The notes beneath the pieces were generated by a model. The model did no database searches, was not told where the DNA came from, and saw only the letters and a list, made by a program, of their open reading frames with translations. Source: Palsa-883 sp963847615 (GTDB taxonomy: Bacteria; Pseudomonadota; Alphaproteobacteria; Acetobacterales; Acetobacteraceae). From it: DNA of 64,000 bases. The position numbers and the translations under genes were made by a program. The stretch's first letter is position 1. Every line of letters starts with the position of its first letter. Positions 1 through 8,709 of the stretch are shown here, piece by piece. The stretch is from positions 558,001 through 622,000 of the forward strand of contig CAWKAN010000025.1 in the NCBI GenBank assembly GCA_963847615.1. The letters run 5' to 3'.

Positions 1-2
1 AT

Positions 3-515
3 ATCCCGCGACGCGACGACGGCATGTCCGGGGTGATCCGCGCATCGATGCTTCACCTCACCAACGCGCGGGTAATCGACGATACCGCCGCACTGCTGGC
101 CTGTTTCGACACGCTGGACAACGTGACCCCCGGCAAGGTCGGCTGCGTCGGGCATTGCATGAGCGGGCAATACATCACCACGGTGGCGGCAAAGTTTCCG
201 CACCGCGTGGCGGCCGCGGCGTCGCTGTACGGGGTGGGGATCGTCAGCGACAAGGACGACTCGCCGCATTTGCTGTTGAACGAAATCAAGGCCGAGCTGT
301 ACTACGCCTTCGCCGAACACGACCGGTCGGTGCCGGAGCAGGTGCCCCCGGCGCTGAAGGCGGCGCTGGAGAAGGCGGGCACCAGGCACGAACTGCACGT
401 GTTCCCCGGCACCCATCACGGCTTCTGCTTTCCGGAACGCCCGGACTACGACACAATGGCGGCGGAAGAGACCTGGCGGAAGATAGTTTCGCTATGGGAC
501 CGTAATCTGAAGTAG
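3..515 (+). CDS. Dienelactone hydrolase family protein (5' truncated by window edge)
   Basis: The frame is open from the first bases of the window, so the true start lies upstream; the first ATG is at 24. The visible part is the C-terminal two thirds of an alpha/beta-hydrolase of the dienelactone hydrolase family, which opens enol-lactone rings in aromatic catabolism and hydrolyses various esters. Numbered from that ATG, a Cys nucleophile elbow GHCMSG lies at residues 43-48 (Cys45), an Asp in AEHDRS at about 100, and a His in GTHHGF at about 131. That is the Cys-Asp-His triad of the family. The next gene starts 7 bases after the stop, so this looks like the first visible gene of a rightward operon. 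The substrate cannot be told from the sequence. Confidence 0.85.
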   Translation: MPRRDDGMSGVIRASMLHLTNARVIDDTAALLACFDTLDNVTPGKVGCVGHCMSGQYITTVAAKFPHRVAAAASLYGVGIVSDKDDSPHLLLNEIKAELYYAFAEHDRSVPEQVPPALKAALEKAGTRHELHVFPGTHHGFCFPERPDYDTMAAEETWRKIVSLWDRNLK

Positions 516-522
516 GCCGGAC

Positions 523-1752
523 ATGGACCTGATCCTGCGCAACGCACGCCTGGCCCATGCGCCCGAGGCACCGCCGGTCGATATCGGTGTTGCCGACGGG
601 CGCATCGCGGCGATCGAGCCGCACCTGCAAGCCGAGGCGGCGGAGTACGACGCCGCCGGCCTGCTGGTCTGCGGCGGCTTCGTCGAGACGCACATCCATC
701 TCGACAAATCCTGCATCCTTGATCGCTGCGCGCCGGAGACCGAGCGGCAGGCCAATGCCGTGCCGCGCGTGGCCGCGGTGAAGTCGAGCTTCACGGTGGA
801 CGATGTCTACGCGCGCGCCAGCCGCACGCTGGAGAAGTGCATCAAGCACGGCGCCACGCGGATGCGCACCCATCTCGAGCTGGATGGCGGCGTCGAACTG
901 CGCAGCTTCGAGGCGATCGAGGCGCTGCGCCGCGACTACGCCTGGGCGATCGACATCGAGGTGTGCGCGTTCCCGCAGGAGGGGTTGACCAACAATCCAC
1001 GGGCGGACGCGCTGCTGGTGGAAGCGCTGAAGCGCGGCGCCAAGGTGATCGGCGCAGCGCCCAACTACGATCCCGACCACGCCGGGCAGATCCACCGGGT
1101 GTTCGACCTGGCGCGCGAGTTCGACGTGGATATCGACATGCACCTGGATTCCGGCAACTCGCCGGAGGCGATGGACATTCATCTGGTCTGCGAGCTGACG
1201 GAGAAATACCGGCTGGGCGGCCGCGTCGCGGTCGGGCACGGCTGCAAATACTCGACGCTGCCGCCAGCGGAACTGCAGGCGCTGGCGCGGCGCATCGCCG
1301 ATGCCGGCGTGGCGGTGACGGTGCTGCCGGCGACCGACCTGTTCATGATGGGGCGGGACCAGGACCACTCGGTCCGGCGCGGGCTGGCGGATGCCAATCT
1401 GCTGGCGGAGCACGGGGTGAATTGCTCGATCTCCACCAACAATGTGCTCAATCCGTTCACCCCGCTGGGCGATTGCTCGCTGCTGCGTATGGCCAATCTG
1501 CAGGCCAATGTCTGCCAGATCAGCCACGCGCACCGGCTGCGGGACTGTTTCAATATGTTGACCGAACGATCCGCCCGGCTGATGAACCTGCTTGATTACG
1601 GCATCAAGCTCGGCAATCCCGCCGATCTCGTGGTGCTGGACGCGACGACGCCGGAACAGGCGGTGCAGGAGATCTGCCACCCGCTTGCCGTGTTCAAGCG
1701 GGGCCGGCGCACCGTCACCCGCCCGCGCGCCGAGCTGCACAAGCCGCATTGA
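523..1752 (+). CDS. Cytosine deaminase-like amidohydrolase
   Basis: A 409-residue metal-dependent amidohydrolase of the cytosine deaminase-like branch. The metal-binding THIHLDKS segment is at residues 56-63. Further ligands are likely in MHLDSG, GHGCK and the late LPATDLF segment, and the C-terminus returns to the small beta-sandwich (NPADLVVLD). These enzymes hydrolyse cyclic or linear C-N bonds in the cytoplasm; the substrate here is unknown. It sits between a dienelactone hydrolase and an alpha/beta hydrolase, followed by the DUF4387/AtuA pair, all on one strand with tiny gaps. That suggests one catabolic operon rather than pyrimidine salvage. Start ATG at 523 follows the previous stop by 7 bases. 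Confidence 0.82.
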   Translation: MDLILRNARLAHAPEAPPVDIGVADGRIAAIEPHLQAEAAEYDAAGLLVCGGFVETHIHLDKSCILDRCAPETERQANAVPRVAAVKSSFTVDDVYARASRTLEKCIKHGATRMRTHLELDGGVELRSFEAIEALRRDYAWAIDIEVCAFPQEGLTNNPRADALLVEALKRGAKVIGAAPNYDPDHAGQIHRVFDLAREFDVDIDMHLDSGNSPEAMDIHLVCELTEKYRLGGRVAVGHGCKYSTLPPAELQALARRIADAGVAVTVLPATDLFMMGRDQDHSVRRGLADANLLAEHGVNCSISTNNVLNPFTPLGDCSLLRMANLQANVCQISHAHRLRDCFNMLTERSARLMNLLDYGIKLGNPADLVVLDATTPEQAVQEICHPLAVFKRGRRTVTRPRAELHKPH

Positions 1753-1760
1753 GGTTTGCC

Positions 1761-2570
1761 ATGCCAGCTCCCTTCCAAACCAGCGACGGGGTGCGGATCG
1801 CCTACCATGTGGACGACTTCACCGATCCGTGGACCTCGCCGCAGACGCTGCTGTTGCTGCACGCCGCGATGGGCCATTCGGGGCGCTGGTATGCCGCGGT
1901 GCCGGCGCTGGCGCGGCGCTACCGTGTCGTGCGGATGGACCTGCGCGGCCACGGCGACTCGCAGGTGCCGCCGGCGGACCGGCCGCTGAGCATGGATCGC
2001 CTGGTGCAGGATGTGCGCGAACTGCTGCGCCACCTGGCGTGCGGCGCCGCACACATCGTCGGCAATTCGGCCGGCGGCTATGTGGCGCAGAACCTGGCGA
2101 TGCAGTCGCCGGAGCTGGTGCGCAGCCTGCTGCTGTTCGGCTCGACGCCGGGGCTGAAGCACAGCCAGGCGAAGGACTGGCTGCCGCGCGTGGCCAGCGA
2201 AGGGCTGCGAGCCTTCCTCGCGGCGACCATCGAGGATCGGTTTCCGCCCGGGCACGATCCCGCCCACATCCAGTGGTTCCTGGACGAAGCCGCGAAGAAC
2301 GACCCGGCCTGGATCGGCCGCTTCGTCGGACTGATGACGACGTTGTGGTGGGCCGACGACCTGCACCGCATCCGCTGCCCGACCTTGCTGGTGATGCCGG
2401 GCGCGGAGACGGTCGGCGGGACCGAGAACTACGCGGTCATGCGCGCGCGGATTCCCGATGTGGAACTGATCGCCTACGAGGGGCTGCCGCACAACATGTG
2501 CGACATCGTACCGGAACGTTGCGCCGCCGATGTGCTGGCCTTCCTCGACCGACGCTTCGGCCAGGCGTGA
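1761..2570 (+). CDS. Alpha/beta fold hydrolase
   Basis: About 269 residues with the ordinary alpha/beta-hydrolase layout: an HG-like oxyanion region (LLLHAAMGHS), a serine nucleophile elbow GNSAGG, and a late His in GLPHNMCD. An upstream TTG at 1749 is possible but would overlap the previous stop; ATG 1761 fits the family N-terminus better. It resembles the 3-oxoadipate enol-lactonase/carboxylesterase group, so an ester or lactone hydrolysis step in the surrounding catabolic operon is a fair inference. The next gene follows after only 5 bases. Confidence 0.8.
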   Translation: MPAPFQTSDGVRIAYHVDDFTDPWTSPQTLLLLHAAMGHSGRWYAAVPALARRYRVVRMDLRGHGDSQVPPADRPLSMDRLVQDVRELLRHLACGAAHIVGNSAGGYVAQNLAMQSPELVRSLLLFGSTPGLKHSQAKDWLPRVASEGLRAFLAATIEDRFPPGHDPAHIQWFLDEAAKNDPAWIGRFVGLMTTLWWADDLHRIRCPTLLVMPGAETVGGTENYAVMRARIPDVELIAYEGLPHNMCDIVPERCAADVLAFLDRRFGQA

Positions 2571-2575
2571 CCGCC

Positions 2576-2875
2576 ATGCGTCTGTCCGACATCGCCCAGG
2601 TGATTCGCAGCAAGAATGCCGGGCCGCGCCGGTTGACGCTGGACGTGATGTTCGCCTCCGACGCCGATTACCAGCGCGTGGTCCAGTCCCCGGCGTTGCG
2701 CCGCGAGGCGATCGGGCGGCTCTACCGGGTTCCGCCCGAGGACGTGGCGGTGATCCCCTATCCGCTCGGGCGCGCGATCAAGATCACGCTGCCGCGCGCG
2801 ACCGCCGGCGATCCGGGCGACCGCGACGTCTACGGCGCGCAGCAACACGCGCCGCTGCTGGGGATCGAGATATGA
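2576..2875 (+). CDS. DUF4387 domain-containing protein (AtuA partner)
   Basis: A 99-residue protein opening with MRLSDIAQVIRSKNAGP, the typical start of the DUF4387 family. Its stop overlaps the ATG of the AtuA-type gene in an ATGA junction, implying translational coupling. The two families are usually adjacent or fused, so this is probably a small subunit of the same enzyme. No catalytic motif is recognisable and its biochemical role is not established. Confidence 0.8.
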   Translation: MRLSDIAQVIRSKNAGPRRLTLDVMFASDADYQRVVQSPALRREAIGRLYRVPPEDVAVIPYPLGRAIKITLPRATAGDPGDRDVYGAQQHAPLLGIEI

Positions 2876-4266
2876 GCGCGTCGCATCGCATTCTGGATGA
2901 CGTCCGGCGTCGGCAGCGGGCGATGCGGTTCCTCGGCGCCTCCGGCCAGCTGGGCTATGGCATCCCGACGCCGGCGTTCAACGCCGGGCTGTTGCGCCAG
3001 CCCGATCTGATCGGCTGCGACATGGGCTCGATCGACATCGGCCCGACCTATCTCGGCAACGGCGAGATGGCCACCTCGCCGGTGGCAACGCAGCGCGATC
3101 TGCGCAAGGTGCTGCTGGGTGCGCGGCGGGCGGATGTGCCGCTGGTGATCGGCTCCGCCGGCTCGGCCGGTGCGGCGCCGCACCTTGCCGCCACCCTGGC
3201 GATGATCCGCGACATTGCGACGGCGGAAGGGCTGCATTTCCGCATGGCGGTGATCCGCGCCGACATGCCGCGCGCGCTGCTGAAGCAGGCGGTGCGCGAC
3301 GGGCGCATCACCGGCCTGGACGGGATGGCGGCGCTGACCGAACCGGACATCGACGCGGCCTCGCACATCGTCGGCCAGATGGGCATGGGGCCGTTCCGCC
3401 GCGCGCTGGCCGCAGGCGTCGATGTGGTCGTCGCCGGGCGCGCCTGCGACACCGCGATCTTCGCCGCGCTGCCGACGATGCTGGATTTTCCGCCCGGGCT
3501 TTGCGGGCACATGGCGAAGATCATCGAGTGCGCCTCGTTGTGTTGCATCCCGGGCGGCCGCGATACGATCCTGGCGACGCTCGACGGCGACGGGTTCGAA
3601 CTGGAGAGCATGAACCCGACGCGGCGCGCCACCCCGACCTCGGTCGCGGCGCACAGCCTGTACGAGCAGGCCGATCCGTATAGCGTGATTGAACCGGAAG
3701 GCCGCGTCGATCTGCGCGATGCCCACTACGCCGCGCTGGATGACCGGCGCACGCGCGTCACCGGCGCGCGCTGGGTGCCGAGCAGCGACCCGACAATCAA
3801 ACTCGAAGGTGCTGCCTGCATCGGCGAGCGCGCGGTGCTGCTGGCGGGCGCGGCCGATCCGCGCTTCATCGCGCGACACGCCGAGATCCTGTCGGCGGTC
3901 ACCGAGGTGGTGCGGGACCTGGTGTGCGAGGACCAGCCGCAGGACTACACGTTGCGTTTCCGGGTCTACGGCGTGGACGGCGTGCGCGGCTTCGCGCCGG
4001 ACGGCGAACCCACGCCGGGCGAGGCCTTCATCCTGGGCGAATGCATCGCGCCGACGCGCGCGCGTGCCGCCGAGGTGGTGCGCACCACGAAGCAGTACCT
4101 GCTGCACCACGGCTATCCGGGCCGGCTGTCCACCGCCGGCAACCTGGCGTTCCCGTTCACGCCCCCGGAGGCGTCCCTCGGCCCGGCCTATCGTTTCAAC
4201 GTCTACCACCTGATGCGCGTCAGCGACCCCGACGCATTGTTCCCGGTCGAGATCGAAACGCTGTAG
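2872..4266 (+). CDS. AtuA family protein (DUF1446, acyclic terpene utilisation-like)
   Basis: A 464-residue member of the DUF1446/AtuA family. Characteristic stretches are the N-terminal FLGASGQLGYG, the central CDTAIFAALP, and a C-terminal TRAR...TTKQYLLHHGYPGR. AtuA was named from acyclic terpene (citronellol/geraniol) degradation in pseudomonads, but most homologues lie in unrelated acyl-CoA clusters, and none of the other atu genes (for example geranyl-CoA carboxylase) is visible here. The name should therefore not be read as proof of terpene use. It is the last gene of the rightward operon that begins before the window. The TAG stop is also the first base triplet of a palindromic repeat. 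Confidence 0.82.
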   Translation: MSASHRILDDVRRRQRAMRFLGASGQLGYGIPTPAFNAGLLRQPDLIGCDMGSIDIGPTYLGNGEMATSPVATQRDLRKVLLGARRADVPLVIGSAGSAGAAPHLAATLAMIRDIATAEGLHFRMAVIRADMPRALLKQAVRDGRITGLDGMAALTEPDIDAASHIVGQMGMGPFRRALAAGVDVVVAGRACDTAIFAALPTMLDFPPGLCGHMAKIIECASLCCIPGGRDTILATLDGDGFELESMNPTRRATPTSVAAHSLYEQADPYSVIEPEGRVDLRDAHYAALDDRRTRVTGARWVPSSDPTIKLEGAACIGERAVLLAGAADPRFIARHAEILSAVTEVVRDLVCEDQPQDYTLRFRVYGVDGVRGFAPDGEPTPGEAFILGECIAPTRARAAEVVRTTKQYLLHHGYPGRLSTAGNLAFPFTPPEASLGPAYRFNVYHLMRVSDPDALFPVEIETL

Positions 4267-4348
4267 CTCGGCGGAAGGCGCTGCGCTGTTCCGCCCTACG
4301 CCGGCTACGCCGAGATTGGTAGGGCGGAACAGCGCAGCGCATTCCGCC
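4264..4348. repeat. Convergent pair of REP-like palindromes
   Basis: Two near-identical hairpins lie head to head: 4270-4295 and 4323-4348, each with GGCGGAA...TTCCGCC arms and a CGCTGCGC-type core, joined by a short spacer. The second is close to the reverse complement of the first. A related hairpin occurs at 14527-14552. The pair lies between the convergent AtuA and hydroxyacyl-CoA dehydrogenase genes and could act as a bidirectional terminator. There is no clear T-run, so that role is only inferred. Confidence 0.75.
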
Positions 4349-4375
4349 ACCCCGCGCCTCGGCCGCGACCGGGCG

Positions 4376-6497
4376 CTATCGCGCCGGCGGCCGCGCCGCG
4401 CGGAACGGCGTGCCGGACTCGGCCAACTGCCGCAGCAGCGCCGCAGGCGCCCAGCGCTTGCCGTACTGCTGATGCCAGGCGGCGATCTGGTTGTAGACCT
4501 CGCGCACGCCGATCCCGTCGGCCCAGAACATCAGGCCGCCCCGATAGCGCGGGAATCCGAAGCCGTGCAGCCACATCACGTCGATGTCGCTGGCGCGATA
4601 GGCGATGCCTTCCTCCAGGATCCTGCAGGCTTCGTTCACCGAGGAGAACAGCAGGCGGCGCAGGATCTCCTGGTCGGTGAACGCGCGCTGCGGCACGCCC
4701 ATCTCGGTGGAGATCTGCTTGATGATGGCGGCGACCTCGGGATCGGGATGCGGCGTGCGGTCGCCCTTCTCATACCGGTACCATCCGGCGCCGGTCTTCT
4801 GGCCATGGTGGCCGAGTTCCACCAGGCGGTCGGCGATCGGCAGCTTGCGATAGGTCGGATTCGCCGCGGCGCGGCGGCGGCGGCCGGCGGCGCTGATGTC
4901 CAGGCCGGCCAGGTCGCCGACCGCGAACGGGCCCATCGGATAGCCGAAATCGACCATCACCTTGTCGACCTGCTCCGGCAGGCAGCCTTCCTCCAGCAGG
5001 ATGACCATTTCGCTATTGAACGGGGCGCGCGAGCGGTTGGCGAGGAAACCGTCGCAATTGCCGGCGACGCCGGCGATCTTGCCGATCCGGCGGCCCATCT
5101 GCATGACCGTCAGCAGCGTCGTCGGGCGAGGTCTTCGCGCCCCGCACCACCTCGAGCAGCTTCATCACGTTGGCCGGGCTGAAGAAATGCGCGCCGGCCA
5201 CGTCGCCCGGCCGGTGCGTCATCGCGGCGAGCTGGTCGATGTCGAGCGCCGAGGTGTTGGACAGCAGCAGCGCCCCCGGCTTCATCACCTCATCGAGTTT
5301 GGCGAAAATGGGTTGCTTGACGTCCATCTCTTCGAACACCGCCTCGATGACGATGTCGGCGTCCTTGATGTCGTCATAGTCACCAACCGGTTCGATGCGG
5401 GCGACGCGGCGCTGCATCTCGTCCTCGGCCAGGCTGCCGCGCTTGACCGAGGTGGCGTAGTTGGCGCGGATGCGCGCCATGCCGCGGTCGAGCGCGTCCT
5501 GGGTGGAGTCCATGATTTTCACCGGGATACCGAAATCGGCGAAGCTCATCGCGATGCCGCCGCCCATCGTTCCGGCGCCGATCACCGCGGCGGTGTCGAA
5601 TGGCTTGGTGGCGGTGCCGGGCGGCAGGTCGGGCAGCTTGGCAACCTCGCGTTCGGCGAAGAAGGCATGGCGCAGGGCGCGGGCTTCGGCGGAGTTCTCC
5701 AGTTCCAGAAACAGCGCCGACTCGCGACGGATGCCGTCGTCGAACGGCAGCGTGCAGGCGGCCTCGACCGCGGCGATGCAGTTGTACGGGGCCTTCTGGT
5801 TGCGCGCGCGGCGGGCGATGGATTTGCGCATCGCGTCGAAGATGGTGGGATCGGATGTGGCCTCGTCGAGCTTGTCCGCGCGGTCGCGCACGCGCGGCAG
5901 GGGACGAATGGCGGCGATGCGGCGCGCATAGGCGATGGCGCTGTCGCGCAGCCCGGCCTGATCCGGAATGACCTCGTCGAGGATGCCGAGCGCGCCGGCC
6001 TCGCGCGCGGGGACGTGGCGGCCGGTGACGATCATGTCCATCGCGGCCTTGGGGCCGATCAGCCGCGGCAGGCGCTGCGTGCCGCCGCCGCCCGGCAGGA
6101 TGCCGATCAGCACTTCGGGCAGGCCGACCTTCGCGCTGTCCACCGCGATGCGGTAGTGGCAGGCGAGCGCGATCTCCAGCCCGCCGCCGAGCGCGTAGCC
6201 GTGGATCGCCGCGACGACGGGTTTCGTGCTGGCATCGAGGATATCGTAGACGCGCTCGCCCAACGGCAGGCGCTTGCGCCCGGTGCCGAAGCCGCGGATG
6301 TCGGCGCCGGCGATGAAGCTGCGGCCGGCGCCGATCAGCACCATCGCGGTGATCGCCGGATCGGCGAGACCCTGTTTCAGGCAGTCGATGATGCCTTCGG
6401 CGACGCCCGGGCCGAGCGCGTTGACCGGCGGATAGTTGACGGTGATGACACCGATGTCGGCCTCGCGGGCGAGACTGACGAGTGGCGCTTCGGACAT
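4376..6497 (-). pseudogene. Enoyl-CoA hydratase / 3-hydroxyacyl-CoA dehydrogenase, one frameshift
   Basis: A FadB/FadJ-type beta-oxidation protein of about 707 residues in the reconstructed frame. It starts at ATG 6497 after a GAGGA ribosome-binding site. The order is an N-terminal crotonase domain (oxyanion segments IAGADIRGFG and GGGLEIALAC), a Rossmann domain with the NAD motif GAGTMGGGIA, then two 3HCDH C-terminal domains. The frame breaks at about 5110-5120: the upstream frame reads REVVRGAKTSPDDA correctly and then loses homology, while the downstream frame resumes at MQMGRRIGKIAG. A single extra base explains it. The remaining sequence is well conserved, so this may be a sequencing error or a very recent mutation. 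Expected reactions are hydration of enoyl-CoA and NAD-dependent oxidation of 3-hydroxyacyl-CoA. Confidence 0.85.
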
Positions 6498-6626
6498 TGG
6501 CGTTTCCTCTGTTGGCGCCGTCACGTCAGGGTCGGCTTGACCCGGCGTTCGGCGCTGCGGCGGCGTGGCAGGCCGGGCCAATCCCGGCCAAGATGGAGCG
6601 GGCAGGCCGGCCCCGATCGGGTCGCA

Positions 6627-7667
6627 TCACAGCACCGCTTCGGCAACGATGCGCATGGCCTCGATGCTGGCCCCCTTCAGCACGAGCGTGCCGACCGCGT
6701 GCTGCTTCGCCACCTGTTGCCAGGCGGCGAGGCGGTCCTTGATCCGTGCGGCGGGGCCAACCAGAGAAATCTCGTCGATCAGCTTGTCGGGCACCGCGGC
6801 GGCGGCTTCGGCTTTCTTGCCGTCGAGATACAGGTCCTGAATGGTCTTCGCCGCGCCCTCGTAGCCGAGCTTGATGGCGACGTCGTTGTAGTAGTTCTTC
6901 GCCCGCGCCCCCATGCCGCCGATATAAAGCGCGAGTTCGGGGCGGATCGCGTCGCGACAGGCCGCCACGTCCGGCCCGACCTTGGCACGGACATAGGGCG
7001 CGACGTCGAAGTTTGCCAGGGTTTGCGGCCGGCCCGCCTGCTTCATGCCGGCCAGGATCGGCTCCGAGACGATGTCCGGTTGCTCCGGCGAATAGAAGAT
7101 CGGCAGCACGCCGTCGGCGCATTCGCCGGCCGTGCGCAGCCCGGCGGGCGTGATCGAGGCGAGGTAGAACGGGATGTCCGGATTGCCGTGCGTGATGCTG
7201 CGCAGCGCGCGCCCCAGGCCGGTGGCGTCCGGACCGGCATAGGGGATCTCGTACTCCGCGCCGTGGAATTCCAGCGGCGCGTTGCGCTGCAGGATCTGGC
7301 GGATGATCGCGATGTATTCCTTGGTGCGCGTCATCGGCTTGCCGAAGCGCACGCCGTGCCAGCCTTCCACCACCTGTGCGCCCGAGACGCCGAGGCCGCA
7401 CAGGAAGCGGTTGTTCGACAGGATCTGCAGCGTCATCGCGGTCATCGCCGCGCAGGTCGGCGTGCGCGCCGGGATCTGCATGATCCCGGTGCCCGCCTTG
7501 ATCTTCGTCGTGCGCGACAGGATCCAGGTCACCGGCGTGACGGCGTCGGTACCATAGGCCTCGCCGGTCCAGACCTGGGCGAAACCGAGCCGCTCGGCTT
7601 CCAGAACGCGCTCCATGTCGAGCTTCGGGGCGGGCCCCGACATGTCGACCGTGATGCCAAGCTGCAT
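6627..7667 (-). CDS. LLM class F420-dependent oxidoreductase
   Basis: A 346-residue luciferase-like TIM-barrel protein. The N-terminal MQLGITVDMSG, the KAGTGIMQIPAR strand and the FLCGLGVSGAQVVEGWHG segment are typical of the F420-dependent branch related to methylene-tetrahydromethanopterin reductase and actinobacterial LLM enzymes. These proteins use reduced or oxidised F420 for hydride transfer. The start at 7667 has a GGAGG site five bases away. The gene follows a second LLM gene on the same strand by 12 bases and lies 3 kb from the F420 biosynthesis genes, which supports F420 rather than FMN as cofactor. Substrate unknown. Confidence 0.8.
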   Translation of the reverse strand: MQLGITVDMSGPAPKLDMERVLEAERLGFAQVWTGEAYGTDAVTPVTWILSRTTKIKAGTGIMQIPARTPTCAAMTAMTLQILSNNRFLCGLGVSGAQVVEGWHGVRFGKPMTRTKEYIAIIRQILQRNAPLEFHGAEYEIPYAGPDATGLGRALRSITHGNPDIPFYLASITPAGLRTAGECADGVLPIFYSPEQPDIVSEPILAGMKQAGRPQTLANFDVAPYVRAKVGPDVAACRDAIRPELALYIGGMGARAKNYYNDVAIKLGYEGAAKTIQDLYLDGKKAEAAAAVPDKLIDEISLVGPAARIKDRLAAWQQVAKQHAVGTLVLKGASIEAMRIVAEAVL

Positions 7668-7679
7668 GGCGCGCCTCCG

Positions 7680-8633
7680 CTAACGCACCTTCGTCATGAT
7701 GTCGTCACGGAAGCGCTGCATGTTGTCGAGCGTGGCCGCCAGCGAGGCACCGAACAGGCCGAAATCGAAGCAGGCGACGCCAACGTCCGACAGTGCCTTG
7801 ATGTCGCCGGCAAAGTCGGCGGCACCACCGGTGAACAGCTTGCGCTCGCCATCGACCGTGCCCTTCGGCTGCGCCTCCGGGTTGGATGACACGCGATAGG
7901 CGAGACCGACGGCGGCGGCGGGACGGTCGGCCTTCTCGGTCAGGCCGCGCAGCTTGGCCGCGCCGGCCTTGAAGCGCGTCAGCGTATCCATCGGGAATTG
8001 CGGGTTGGTGCCGATCGGATACCAGGCATCGCCGTATTTGGCGGTGCGCCGCATGGCCGGGCCGCTCTCGCCACCGATCCAGATCGGGATCGATTGCTGG
8101 ACCGGCTTCGGCGGGAACAGCACGTCGGAGAATTTCACGTATTTACCGTCGAACTTCGGGTTGTCGGCGGTCCACAGCTCCTTGCACACCGCCATCCATT
8201 CATCGGTCACCGCCCCGCGTTCGGCGAACGGCGGCGCACCGATGGCGATGAATTCCTCCTCGCACCAGCCGGCACCGATGCCAAGCGTCAGGCGGCCCTT
8301 GGAGAGATAGTCGATCGTCGCGAGGATCTTCGCGGTCAGCACCGCCGGACGGTGCGGCACGACCATCACCGAGGTGACGATGCGCAGCTTCGATGTCGCG
8401 GCGGCGATGAAGGCGGCGGTGGTGAGCTGCTCCAGCCGCGGCGCGGCGGCGCCGGAGGGGAATTCGCCGGAATCGGAATACGGGTAGCGCGACGCGATGC
8501 TGGTGGGGATCATCACGTGGTCGCTGACCGTGACGTAGTCGAAGCCCAGCGCCTCGGCCTCGGTGGCGATGCGCACCAGGCTGTCGGGCGCGATCAGGGG
8601 GCCGCTGGTTGGCGCGCTGCAACCGATCTGCAT
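7680..8633 (-). CDS. LLM class F420-dependent oxidoreductase (TIGR03619-like)
   Basis: A 317-residue luciferase-like protein. Start ATG 8633 is chosen because it follows GGGAGGAAC and begins the conserved MQIGCSAPTSGPL; longer frames upstream lack family similarity. Family marks include DYVTVSDHVMIP, the SGEFPSG region, RIVTSVMVVPHRPAVLTAK, GIGAGWCEEEF and PIWIGGESG. It is closely similar to the divergent gene starting at 8710: the two share the DH(V/L)(M/V)(I/V)P, YPY and GAGW(C/M)(R/E)EEF blocks, so they look like paralogues separated by a 76-base shared promoter region. Confidence 0.82.
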   Translation of the reverse strand: MQIGCSAPTSGPLIAPDSLVRIATEAEALGFDYVTVSDHVMIPTSIASRYPYSDSGEFPSGAAAPRLEQLTTAAFIAAATSKLRIVTSVMVVPHRPAVLTAKILATIDYLSKGRLTLGIGAGWCEEEFIAIGAPPFAERGAVTDEWMAVCKELWTADNPKFDGKYVKFSDVLFPPKPVQQSIPIWIGGESGPAMRRTAKYGDAWYPIGTNPQFPMDTLTRFKAGAAKLRGLTEKADRPAAAVGLAYRVSSNPEAQPKGTVDGERKLFTGGAADFAGDIKALSDVGVACFDFGLFGASLAATLDNMQRFRDDIMTKVR

Positions 8634-8709
8634 TTGTTCCTCCCGCTTGAATTGCGCTCCTGCCGTCGATAGCACACGATGCCGAAGCGCGACACAGCGG
8701 GGGAAGCGC

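Noticed and set aside
2872..4266. Calling the first operon a terpene utilisation (atu) cluster
   Set aside because: Only the AtuA/DUF4387 pair is present; the carboxylase and other atu genes are absent, so the name would mislead.
4962..7889. A 975-codon open frame opposite the beta-oxidation and LLM genes
   Set aside because: It is a shadow of GC-rich coding on the other strand: Arg/His/Gly-rich with no family blocks, while the minus strand holds recognisable enzymes.
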